23,579 bases of DNA. Origin: CAYNWK01 sp964400875. Its GTDB lineage: Bacteria; Chloroflexota; Anaerolineae; Anaerolineales; UBA4823. Below, piece after piece: positions 17,262 to 23,519 of this stretch (its first letter is position 1; each line of letters starts with the position of its first letter). The position numbers and the translations under genes are program-made. The stretch is from NCBI GenBank assembly GCA_964400875.1, contig CAYNWK010000064.1, forward strand, positions 1 through 23,579, in the 5' to 3' direction. Below the pieces are notes generated by a model. The model worked only from the letters and a program-made list of their open reading frames with translations. It was not told the origin of the DNA and did not search any database.

Positions 17262-18053
17262 TTATTCTGTTTCTTTAGGGAACCAAGGAACGAAAGCATT
17301 AGTCGATTTGACATAATCGCGATAACCCGGCTTCGAATCTTTTAAGCTTTTCTCCAGCAAGGTCACACCGGATACGGATCTCAAGAAAATGCTCATGATC
17401 GCCGGGCTGAAGATCGTCCACCCGCCGCCGCCGGTTGCCAGGGCAAAGAAATAGAATCCCCACCATTGGGCTGCATCCCCAAAGTAGTTCGGGTGGCGGG
17501 TGTAGCGCCACACGCCGGACCGGAGCACTTTGCCTTTGTTATCCGGGTCGGCTTTGAAGCGCGCCAGCTGCCAGTCGCCGACGGCTTCGAAGAAGAGACC
17601 CACCAACCAGACCAGCACGGCCAGACCGTCCAGCCAGGTAAGCCGGTTCAGCCCGGGATAGAACTGTGCGGCCAGCAGCGGAGTGCCGATGAGCCACATT
17701 AAGAAACCCTGGAACAGGAAGACCCGCACGTAACTGAGATACCACCAGCGCTCGCCATATTGCTCCCGCCACTTGCGGTAGCGGAAATCCTCACCCTTAC
17801 CCAGGTTACGCAGAGCGAGATGGATCGACAGGCGCAAACCCCAAATTGTCCCCAAGCCCATGAGGAGCAGTTTGCGAGCCGGAAACCCTTCAGGCGCCAG
17901 GAAGTAATAAACCCAACCGGAAATGACGAAACCTGTCCCCCAGAAGATATCGACGATGCTGGCGTCTTTCATCGCCAAGCTGAGCAGCCACAGCAGCGTC
18001 ATCAGGCTGAAGATCACCAACCCGCCGGTCAGGTAGGCGTTCAAGAACCCCAT
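17262..18053 (-). CDS. DUF1295 family membrane protein (steroid 5-alpha-reductase-like)
   Basis: The 263-residue protein is polytopic with about six or seven membrane helices. It carries the family signature near the C-terminus, RSGVWRYTRHPNYFGDAAQWW, and the mid-protein block FRYRKWREQYGERWWYLSY. This family is related to 3-oxo-5-alpha-steroid 4-dehydrogenases and isoprenylcysteine methyltransferases, and probably reduces or modifies a lipid; the bacterial substrate is unknown. I start at ATG 18053 (MGFLNAYLTGG), 11 nt after the stop of the PP2C gene. An earlier ATG at 18116 would overlap that gene by 52 nt and add a polar, unlikely N-terminus. It is probably the last gene of the phosphatase cluster. 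Confidence 0.87.
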   Translation of the reverse strand: MGFLNAYLTGGLVIFSLMTLLWLLSLAMKDASIVDIFWGTGFVISGWVYYFLAPEGFPARKLLLMGLGTIWGLRLSIHLALRNLGKGEDFRYRKWREQYGERWWYLSYVRVFLFQGFLMWLIGTPLLAAQFYPGLNRLTWLDGLAVLVWLVGLFFEAVGDWQLARFKADPDNKGKVLRSGVWRYTRHPNYFGDAAQWWGFYFFALATGGGGWTIFSPAIMSIFLRSVSGVTLLEKSLKDSKPGYRDYVKSTNAFVPWFPKETE

Positions 18054-18064
18054 CGGAGAGCCGC

Positions 18065-19312
18065 TTATCGAGCCGTTTCCAGGCTGAGCAATGTGACATC
18101 GTCCTCCTGTTCCCATTCCGGCCCGGTAAAAGCGGCCAGCTCTGCGAGCAAGTAGGGGATGAATCTGCCGGCTTGATCGCGAGCAGGCGCGGTCCGAGCA
18201 TCCGACAGGCAGGCGCGCAAACGCCCGACGCCGAACATCTCCCGGTCGGGGCTGTGGGATTCGGTCAATCCATCGCTATACATCAAAAGTGTGTCGTCAA
18301 GGGTTAACCGGGCCTGTCCCTGTTCGTAGTGCATGCCGGGGAGCAACCCGAGCGGCATGCCGGTGGCACGCGGCTCAACGACCTCTTCCGGAGAGCAAAG
18401 ACAGGGCAGGTTGTGACCGGCGTTGGCGAACTCCATCGCGCCGCTGGCCGGGTCCAGCAGGATGTAGAGACAGGTGACGAACATATTGGGAGGCATGTCG
18501 GTGCAGAGCAGTTCGTTCACCCGTTCAAGCACCGCGCCGGGAGCGACCAGGCGCTCGGCGGATGCGCGGAATACGCTGCGAGTCGTAGCCATCACTAACG
18601 CAGCCGGCACGCCCTTGCCGGATACGTCGGCGATCACCATCCCGATGAGCCCATCGGGATATACGATGAAGTCGTAGAAATCCCCGCCGACGGCGCGAGC
18701 CGGTTGCCAGTAGACGGAAACCTGCCAGCCTGGGATGGCAGGCAGCTGCTTGGGCAGCAGGCTGGCCTGGATCTGGCGGGCGATCTCGAGCTCGTGCGCC
18801 AGTTTTTCCTGCTCGACCAGCTGCTCCTGGGCAGCCTTCAATTCTTGGTAAGCCTGGGCCAGCTGGCGGTTTTTCGCCTGTAAATCCCGGATGGTGGCGT
18901 TTTCCGAACTGCGCAGTCGGGCGCTCATCTCCCGGGTGAATTCGAAAGCCAGGCGCGGATGCTTGCGGACCAGCGCTTCGAAATCAGTGCGGGTCATTTC
19001 CATGAGCTGCACCGGCGTACGGGCCCGCGCACTGGCGGAGCGCTGCCCTTCGGGGTTGAGCAGGCTCATTTCTCCCAAATAGTCGCCCGCCTCAACCACG
19101 GCCAGCACCCGTTCTTCAGGGGAGCCCAGCGCTTTAACGATCTCGATCTCACCAGATAGAACCAGGGAGAAACTCTCGCCGGGGTCGCCTTCCATGAAGA
19201 GCAATTTACCGGCAGGATAGGTGGTAGCCTTGAAGGAATCAAGCAGGCCCTGGATCTCTTCATCGGGCAGCAGTTTGAAAAAGGGAAATTTTTTCAGCTG
19301 GTTTCTATGCAT
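18065..19312 (-). CDS. cNMP-binding / SpoIIE-type PP2C phosphatase, second of tandem pair
   Basis: The 415-residue protein starts with a cyclic-nucleotide-binding beta-roll (about 8-130: YPAGKLLFMEGDPGESFSLV, LGEMSLLNPEGQRSASARA). A coiled-coil linker follows (about 130-185), then an RsbU/SpoIIE-like PP2C domain (about 200-410). Metal-binding aspartates are visible in VGGDFYDF, VIADVSGKGVPAAL, YSDGLTES and EDDVTLL. Such proteins dephosphorylate anti-sigma-factor antagonists in partner-switching pathways. The cNMP module would make activity depend on cAMP or another ligand. The ATG at 19312 follows the stop of its paralogue by 7 nt with no clear ribosome site, so translation is probably coupled. 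No anti-sigma or STAS partner lies in the window. Confidence 0.93.
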   Translation of the reverse strand: MHRNQLKKFPFFKLLPDEEIQGLLDSFKATTYPAGKLLFMEGDPGESFSLVLSGEIEIVKALGSPEERVLAVVEAGDYLGEMSLLNPEGQRSASARARTPVQLMEMTRTDFEALVRKHPRLAFEFTREMSARLRSSENATIRDLQAKNRQLAQAYQELKAAQEQLVEQEKLAHELEIARQIQASLLPKQLPAIPGWQVSVYWQPARAVGGDFYDFIVYPDGLIGMVIADVSGKGVPAALVMATTRSVFRASAERLVAPGAVLERVNELLCTDMPPNMFVTCLYILLDPASGAMEFANAGHNLPCLCSPEEVVEPRATGMPLGLLPGMHYEQGQARLTLDDTLLMYSDGLTESHSPDREMFGVGRLRACLSDARTAPARDQAGRFIPYLLAELAAFTGPEWEQEDDVTLLSLETAR

Positions 19313-19319
19313 GCTTCGT

Positions 19320-20558
19320 TTACGGCCGGGCGTGCACCGCTACCAGGGTGATATCGTCGAACTGTTCCGCAGAAGCCCGAAATTCGACCAGCGCTTGCAG
19401 CAAGCGGGCGCAAAACTCATCGGCGTTCAAACCGGCGTGCTCTCCGGCAACGGTTGTGAGGCGGTCCAGCCCGAAGAACCGTTGTTGGGGATCGCTGGCG
19501 TCGGTGACCCCGTCGGAATAGAGCAGCAAGGTCCCGCCGGAAGGCAGGTTCAAGGTTTGCAGGTCCAGGGCTATTTCCGGAAGGATGCCCAGGGGGTGGC
19601 CGGTAGCCTGGGGCAGATCGATGAGCTGGCCGCGGGCGTCAAACAAGAGCGGCGTTTCGTGCCCGGCGCGAGCATACTCGTATGCGCCGCTGCGGGTGTC
19701 CAGGACGCCATAGATGGCAGTGACAAACATACCGGCCTTGTTCTGCTGGAGCAGGTGCCGGTTAACCTGGCGCAGCACCTCGGCAGGGGAGACCAGGCGC
19801 TGGGCAACCACGCGCAGCTGGCTGGAAAACATGGCCATAAAGAGAGCCGCCGGGACGCCTTTGTCGGAGACATCGCCAACGGCGATGCCCAGGCGATCGC
19901 CTTCCAGCGGGATGAAATCGAAGGAGTCGCCGCCCACAGCCCGCGCCGGCACCATGCGAGCGCCGAAATCGTAGGCACCCAAAGGCGAGGGCTTATTCGG
20001 GAGGATGCTCTCCTGGATCTTACGGGCAATGTTCAATTCATGTTCGAGCTTTTCTTTCTCGATCAGCTGGGCCTGGGCGGCTTGAAGATCCTGGTAGGCT
20101 TGCGCCAGCTGTTTGTTGATCGCTTTCAAGTCCTGAATCGTGGATTCTTCAGCTTCACGCAGGCGTTCGCTCATCGAACGCATGATCTCGACCGCTAAAC
20201 CGGGCTGACGGTCCAGGAGCATGTCGAAATCCTGGCGGCTCATCACCATAACCCGCACGCTCTCGATGGCGCGCACGCTGGCGGATCGTTTTCCGCCCTG
20301 GTACAGCAAGCTCATCTCGCCGATGAAGTCCCCCGGGCCGCGCACGGCCAGGATCCGTTCGTGGGGCTGGCCCATCGCTTTAATCACCTCCAGCTGGCCA
20401 TCCAGGATCAGATACAGGCGGTCCCCCGGGTCGCCTTCGTGGAAGAGCACCTCGCCGGGAGCGTACTCCAACTTGCGCATCGAATCTTCGAGCTGTTGAA
20501 GCTCCTGCGGCGGCAGCGAGGCGAACAAAGGCAGCTGGCCCAGGGAAAGCGTCTTCAT
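19320..20558 (-). CDS. cNMP-binding / SpoIIE-type PP2C phosphatase, first of tandem pair
   Basis: The 412-residue protein has the same plan as the downstream gene: cNMP-binding domain (about 8-130, with YAPGEVLFHEGDPGDRLYLI and IGEMSLLYQGGKRSASVRA), coiled coil, and SpoIIE-type PP2C domain (about 200-410). Metal ligands are seen in VGGDSFDF, IAVGDVSDKGVPAAL, LYSDGVTDA and FDDITLV. It is probably a serine/threonine phosphatase in a partner-switching circuit. The ATG at 20558 has GGAGG 8 nt upstream and overlaps the stop of a small upstream ORF by four bases (ATGA). The two phosphatases clearly arose by tandem duplication, and both keep all catalytic residues. Confidence 0.93.
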   Translation of the reverse strand: MKTLSLGQLPLFASLPPQELQQLEDSMRKLEYAPGEVLFHEGDPGDRLYLILDGQLEVIKAMGQPHERILAVRGPGDFIGEMSLLYQGGKRSASVRAIESVRVMVMSRQDFDMLLDRQPGLAVEIMRSMSERLREAEESTIQDLKAINKQLAQAYQDLQAAQAQLIEKEKLEHELNIARKIQESILPNKPSPLGAYDFGARMVPARAVGGDSFDFIPLEGDRLGIAVGDVSDKGVPAALFMAMFSSQLRVVAQRLVSPAEVLRQVNRHLLQQNKAGMFVTAIYGVLDTRSGAYEYARAGHETPLLFDARGQLIDLPQATGHPLGILPEIALDLQTLNLPSGGTLLLYSDGVTDASDPQQRFFGLDRLTTVAGEHAGLNADEFCARLLQALVEFRASAEQFDDITLVAVHARP

Positions 20559-20680
20559 GCACCGCCCTCCTCACTTGGCTCACCCCGGTTGTACACGGCG
20601 CGTAGAGGGACCTGGACGGCTACGACGAAGGGGTCGCCTAAAGCGGCGATGGCTTGTTCAAGGTTTTGGCGTTCGTCCAT
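20555..20680 (-). CDS. Short ORF, 41 aa, overlapping the phosphatase start
   Basis: This frame begins at ATG 20680 and ends with a TGA that overlaps the next ATG by four bases, a typical coupled arrangement. The sequence starts MDERQNLEQAIAALGDPFVV. It loosely recalls the N-terminal helix of some Chloroflexota adenylate-cyclase-like or TPR proteins (LEQAIAALEAQRALLGD...), so it may be a relic of a larger gene. There is no strong ribosome site. It could be a leader peptide, a relic or chance. Confidence 0.3.
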   Translation of the reverse strand: MDERQNLEQAIAALGDPFVVAVQVPLRAVYNRGEPSEEGGA

Positions 20681-20707
20681 GGATTGGGGACCCCCACTCA
20701 ATCGTTT

Positions 20708-20760
20708 TAGGAGTTACGCAGTTCGCCGGTGAAGGTGCTCACCCCAGTGCGTAAATCCTA
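20708..20760. repeat. 53-bp palindromic repeat element
   Basis: TAGGAGTTACGCA (20708-20720) and TGCGTAAATCCTA (20748-20760) are inverted repeats with one mismatch over 13 bp. Inside them GGTGA (20728-20732) pairs with TCACC (20739-20743). The left arm plus four bases is identical to 4449-4465. The structure fits a REP-like or MITE-like element, or the footprint of an insertion sequence; there is no transposase in the window. Confidence 0.7.
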
Positions 20761-20888
20761 CGTTTATGAACTTCTCCGGTTATTCGGGTTCAGGGTGGAT
20801 CGGTGATAATGATACCCTTAAATGGGGGAATAATCGCGAGGAATTCACTACGGCTCTCTTGTGAAACAGGGAACTCCAATAAGCGCAA

Positions 20889-20913
20889 GGCGGAGAAGTA
20901 AAACCTCTCCGCC
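20889..20913 (-). terminator. Hairpin after the zinc-finger gene
   Basis: GGCGGAGA and TCTCCGCC form an 8-bp perfect stem around a 9-nt loop, 101 bp after the zinc-finger gene stop. No T-run follows on the minus strand, so termination is likely but not certain. Confidence 0.55.
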
Positions 20914-21014
20914 GGGGGTTGGAATCGGTTGGAGTGTCGAGCGGGGAGAAGGGAGCGGCTGTTACCGCCGGTCAGCCTATAAACTCCGCAGGTAGCTGAA
21001 AGGTTGCGGGCAAA

Positions 21015-21269
21015 TTAACGCGTGCCGCCGCCCTGTTTGAAGGTATGCGACCAACCGGAACCGTCGCAAGTCTTGCAGCGGTCTTTAAATTCGCCCTGAA
21101 TCTCGTACCCTTTCCCCTCACATTGGGGGCATTTACGACCTGGTTGGGCGACGAGCACGCTGCCCTGTCCTTTACATACCAAGCAAATGTCTCCGTATTG
21201 ACCGAATCTGCCGCTGCCTTCACACCAGGCGCATGTCTCCGGCGCGTATTGGATGATCGGCATTACCAT
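21015..21269 (-). CDS. Stand-alone DnaJ-type zinc-finger protein, 84 aa
   Basis: The protein consists almost only of four CxxCxGxG repeats: Cys13-Cys16 (CAWCEGSG), Cys29-Cys32 (CLVCKGQG), Cys47-Cys50 (CPQCEGKG) and Cys65-Cys68 (CKTCDGSG). That is the complete set found in the central domain of DnaJ, which binds two zinc ions and has weak thiol-disulfide activity. There is no J domain and no C-terminal substrate domain, so it is not a DnaJ. AGGAGG precedes the start by 11 nt. It diverges from the thioredoxin-like selenoprotein gene with 234 bp between. A role in zinc or thiol chemistry is inference. Confidence 0.85.
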   Translation of the reverse strand: MVMPIIQYAPETCAWCEGSGRFGQYGDICLVCKGQGSVLVAQPGRKCPQCEGKGYEIQGEFKDRCKTCDGSGWSHTFKQGGGTR

Positions 21270-21503
21270 AGTTACCCATACCTCCTGCTGGATTGGTGCT
21301 GGTTTGAAGTCAATTCTGGCCCAGCTGATTGGGTGCGCTCAACCGCTGCTGGCGGCTACGCAGCAGCGGACAAGTTAAGGGTATTATACTTCTGGCGTAA
21401 GATTTTTGTAATGAATCCTTGTTAGGATAAACTTGCAATTTTGTCCGGACACTTCCAGTTAACGAGGGAGAGGCGTAATCTCTCATTATAAGGAGAACCC
21501 TGC

Positions 21504-22145
21504 ATGATAAGATGGATCCTGGCAGGCCTGGTTTTATTCCTGGCGGGCTGCGTGGGTTTATCGGGAACTCAACCTGGGGCTGGGGAGGCTGAACCTTCGG
21601 AAGCGCCGCCCAGCGAGGTAACCGAAGCAACCTCGGAGCCGCGCCCCACGCTTACCCAGCTGCCGGCCGAGGTGAAAGCCGATCTGCCGGACCTCGGCGA
21701 AGCCCCGGAACTGGAAAACGAAGTATGGTTGAACACCGACCAGCCCCTGCGCATGGTCGATCTGCGCGGCAAGGTGGTGCTGCTGGACATGTGGACCTTT
21801 GGTTGAATTAACTGCCAGCACGTAATTCCCTCGGTGAGGGAATGGCATCAAGAATACGCTGACGACGGCCTGGTGGTGATCGGCAACCACTACCCGGAGT
21901 TTTCTTACGAAGAGGACCTGGATAACCTCAAAGAAGCGATCCAACGCCTTGACGTACCGTATGCCGTAGCCCAGGACAATGATGGAAAGACCTGGCGAGC
22001 ATACCGCAACCGTTTTTGGCCCACACTCTACTTAATTGACAAGCAAGGCCGCATCCGTTACCAACACATCGGCGAAGGGGGTTATGATAAAACCGAGGCT
22101 GCCATCCAGGCATTGTTAGCTGAACCTTACTCGCAAACACAATAA
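21504..22145 (+). CDS. Thioredoxin-fold (TlpA/DipZ-C-terminal-like) lipoprotein, probable selenoprotein (Sec101)
   Basis: Read through a single TGA at 21804-21806, this frame encodes 213 residues. Residues 1-16 are a lipoprotein signal with lipobox LAGC (Cys16); a Glu/Pro/Thr-rich linker follows to about residue 65. The thioredoxin-like domain has VVLLDMWTFG, then TGA, then INCQHVIPSVREWHQEY, and later GLVVIGNHYPEF and FWPTLYLIDKQGRIRYQHIGEG. In relatives this site is WTY-x-CINC, so TGA sits exactly on the first redox cysteine and Cys104 is the resolving partner. A SECIS-like hairpin follows. AAGGAG precedes the ATG by 8 nt. Stopping at TGA would give only signal and linker. It is probably an extracytoplasmic thiol oxidoreductase or peroxide/disulfide reductant. 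The alternative is a TGC-to-TGA mutation or sequencing error. Confidence 0.75.
21813..21847 (+). promoter_or_regulatory. Putative bacterial SECIS element
   Basis: Within the coding sequence just after the TGA, ATTCCCTC (21825-21832) and GAGGGAAT (21836-21843) form an 8-bp perfect stem closed by the loop GGT. Below it TGCC (21813-21816) can pair with GGCA (21844-21847), leaving an 8-nt bulge on the 5' side. The loop starts 26 nt after the TGA and its first two bases are G, within the known limits for bacterial SECIS (loop about 16-37 nt from the UGA, short loop with a G at its start). The GGU loop resembles the apical GGU of the E. coli fdhF element. SelB would bind it to direct Sec insertion. 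Confidence 0.68.
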
Positions 22146-22166
22146 ACACTCGCAAGCACAATAAAC
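22129..22166 (+). repeat. Two tandem 19-nt copies across a stop codon
   Basis: ACTCGCAAACACAATAAAC (22129-22147) is followed immediately by the same sequence with one change (A to G at 22156). The first copy contains the last codons and the TAA stop of the selenoprotein gene, so the second copy is a small duplication of its 3' end. Confidence 0.85.
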
Positions 22167-22189
22167 CATCGATGAAGTGGGGGAATCGG

Positions 22190-22488
22190 GCCTTGCTTCT
22201 CTCACAAACCGACCCCTGGCCGCACTGTCCCGGCGTAAACCGCAACAAGTCGTAACCTTCAGCCCGAAAAGATGTCCTGGAAGAGGCAGGTTTGTGTGAC
22301 GGCGCGAGCGGAGTCGCCATTGAATCGGTGGACGGTTTCTACGAAAGCGTGCCGATGGAAGAGGCGATTGACGATCTACCTTGCTGGTTCGTGCTTTCGA
22401 TGGGAAAGGCGACCGGCAGGTGACCGAATTCACCCCTAAGCGTCCCGACGGCGACACCGGCCTCCAGTCTCGCGCCGCCAGGATTTGA
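22190..22488 (+). pseudogene. Relic of a sulfite-oxidase-like molybdopterin oxidoreductase
   Basis: Three pieces in different frames match successive parts of one family. From 22207 the frame gives NRPLAALSRRKPQQVVTF, like the start of the molybdopterin-binding domain (RPL-x-LSL...VVTL). From 22268, one base shifted, comes KDVLEEAGLCDGASG-VAIESVDGFYESVPMEEAIDD, the ADVLEEAGL / DGYTESIPLEKAL block. At 22376 the frame shifts again and jumps to TLLVRAFDGKGDRQVTEFTPKRPDGDTG, like the end of the C-terminal Mo-cofactor dimerisation domain (LLVRATDGEG...PFPDGATG). Several hundred central residues are missing. It is therefore a decayed gene with at least two frameshifts and one large deletion. Family matches are from memory of the motifs. 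Confidence 0.5.
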
Positions 22489-22560
22489 GCGCTGATTGAA
22501 ATTGTGGGTGCAGTCCAGGCAGTTCCCGCCTGGAACACAGCTCCCATTGACGCCCCATGG

Positions 22561-22566
22561 TATAAT
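22561..22566 (+). promoter_or_regulatory. -10 element TATAAT directly upstream of the DsbA-like gene
   Basis: A perfect TATAAT ends 8 nt before the ATG at 22575, so transcription would start at or very near the start codon. There is no ribosome binding site in between. This is the arrangement of a leaderless mRNA. No -35 hexamer at the usual spacing is evident (TTGAC at 22547 is only 9 nt away). Confidence 0.55.
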
Positions 22567-22574
22567 TTGCGCCT

Positions 22575-23423
22575 ATGACCGAAGAAACCATGGATACCTT
22601 TCCACCAGATGAGCTGGAAGCGGCGCTGCCTGAAGATCTCGATCAGGAAAAGGAGCTCGATAAGGAAGAAGCGCTCGAGCAGGAAGAGGCGCGCGAGGGG
22701 AACACCATCACCTTCAAGCGTTCGCACCTGTACGCCGTGCTGCTGCCGCTGGCCTTTGCGGTTGGCCTGAGCGTCGGTTACCTGTTCTGGGGCAGAGATG
22801 TTCCACCGGCCGCGACGGCGGCGGCCTCCGGGACCGGCGGAACGTCCGGTCAAGCCCAGGCCTCGGCGTCCGACCAGTCGCAGGCGGTCCGCCGTTACGA
22901 CGTGCCCGTCGATGACGATCCCATCCTGGGCCCGGAAAATGCTCCCATCACCGTGATTGAATTCAGCGATTTCGAATGCCCGTACTGCCGCCGCTGGCAT
23001 GAAGAGGTGTACTCGCGCCTGCTGGAAAATTATCCCGATCAGGTTCGCATAGTTTACCGTGATTTTCCGTTGGACAGCATCCACCGCAACGCCACGCCGG
23101 CGGCCCTGGCGGCAAACTGCGCCTACGAGCAGAACGCCTTCTGGGAGTATCACGACAAGCTGTTCGGCGGCGAATTAGGCCTGGGCGCCGATGCGTACGA
23201 GCAGTACGCCCAGGAGCTCGGCCTGGACATGGCCAGCTTTGACGAGTGCTTGCAGAGCGACCGTTACCTCGACGAGGTACGCGCCGATTTACAGTGGGCC
23301 GCCAATTTGGGCGTGCAGTCCACCCCGACTTTTTTCATCAACGGCATCGCCCTGGTCGGCGCCCAGCCGTATGAAGTCTTCCAACAGGTTATCGACAGCG
23401 AGCTGGCCGGCGAAATTCCCTGA
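22575..23423 (+). CDS. Membrane-anchored DsbA-like thiol-disulfide oxidoreductase
   Basis: The 282-residue protein has a strongly acidic cytoplasmic N-terminus (about 1-45), one membrane helix (about 51-72, HLYAVLLPLAFAVGLSVGYLF), an Ala/Gly/Ser/Thr linker and an extracytoplasmic DsbA-type thioredoxin domain with helical insert (about 105-278). The active site is Cys135-Pro-Tyr-Cys138 in FSDFECPYCRRWHEE; the cis-proline loop is STPTFFINGIALVG (Pro251). It probably forms or isomerises disulfides in exported proteins, and resembles the DSBA-like proteins of other Chloroflexota and Gram-positives. It lies downstream of the thioredoxin-like selenoprotein but has its own promoter signal. ATG 22575 is the only sensible start. 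A terminator follows. Confidence 0.93.
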   Translation: MTEETMDTFPPDELEAALPEDLDQEKELDKEEALEQEEAREGNTITFKRSHLYAVLLPLAFAVGLSVGYLFWGRDVPPAATAAASGTGGTSGQAQASASDQSQAVRRYDVPVDDDPILGPENAPITVIEFSDFECPYCRRWHEEVYSRLLENYPDQVRIVYRDFPLDSIHRNATPAALAANCAYEQNAFWEYHDKLFGGELGLGADAYEQYAQELGLDMASFDECLQSDRYLDEVRADLQWAANLGVQSTPTFFINGIALVGAQPYEVFQQVIDSELAGEIP

Positions 23424-23469
23424 GCCAGGTTTGCGCTGATTACGGCGATCTAAGGACGGATTTATTATG

Positions 23470-23498
23470 GAAAATTGCGGCTTCACGCCGCAATTTTC
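23470..23498 (+). terminator. Intrinsic terminator after the DsbA-like gene
   Basis: GAAAATTGCGGC and GCCGCAATTTTC form a 12-bp perfect stem with loop TTCAC, 46 bp after the stop codon. The 3' arm supplies the T-run (TTTT). Confidence 0.85.
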
Positions 23499-23513
23499 GC
23501 TTAATAAACTGGT

Positions 23514-23519
23514 TATAAT
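23514..23519 (+). promoter_or_regulatory. Possible -10 element for a gene beyond the window
   Basis: A perfect TATAAT follows the terminator. No matching -35 is clear, and no start codon follows within the last 60 bases, so it may serve a gene to the right of the window. Confidence 0.35.

Larger units (their letters stand above)
20681..21014. other. 334-bp intergenic region with a palindrome and a terminator
   Basis: This separates the phosphatase cluster from the zinc-finger gene, both on the minus strand. It holds the repeat palindrome at 20708-20760 and the hairpin at 20889-20913. I see no gene in the remainder. Confidence 0.55.

Noticed and set aside
22547..22551. TTGAC as the -35 box of the DsbA promoter
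   Set aside because: The spacing to TATAAT is only 9 nt, too short for sigma-70 type promoters.
22116..23153. 345-codon minus-strand ORF opposite the DsbA-like gene
   Set aside because: It is the antisense shadow of the clear CPYC-containing gene, with low-complexity Arg/Gly-rich translation.
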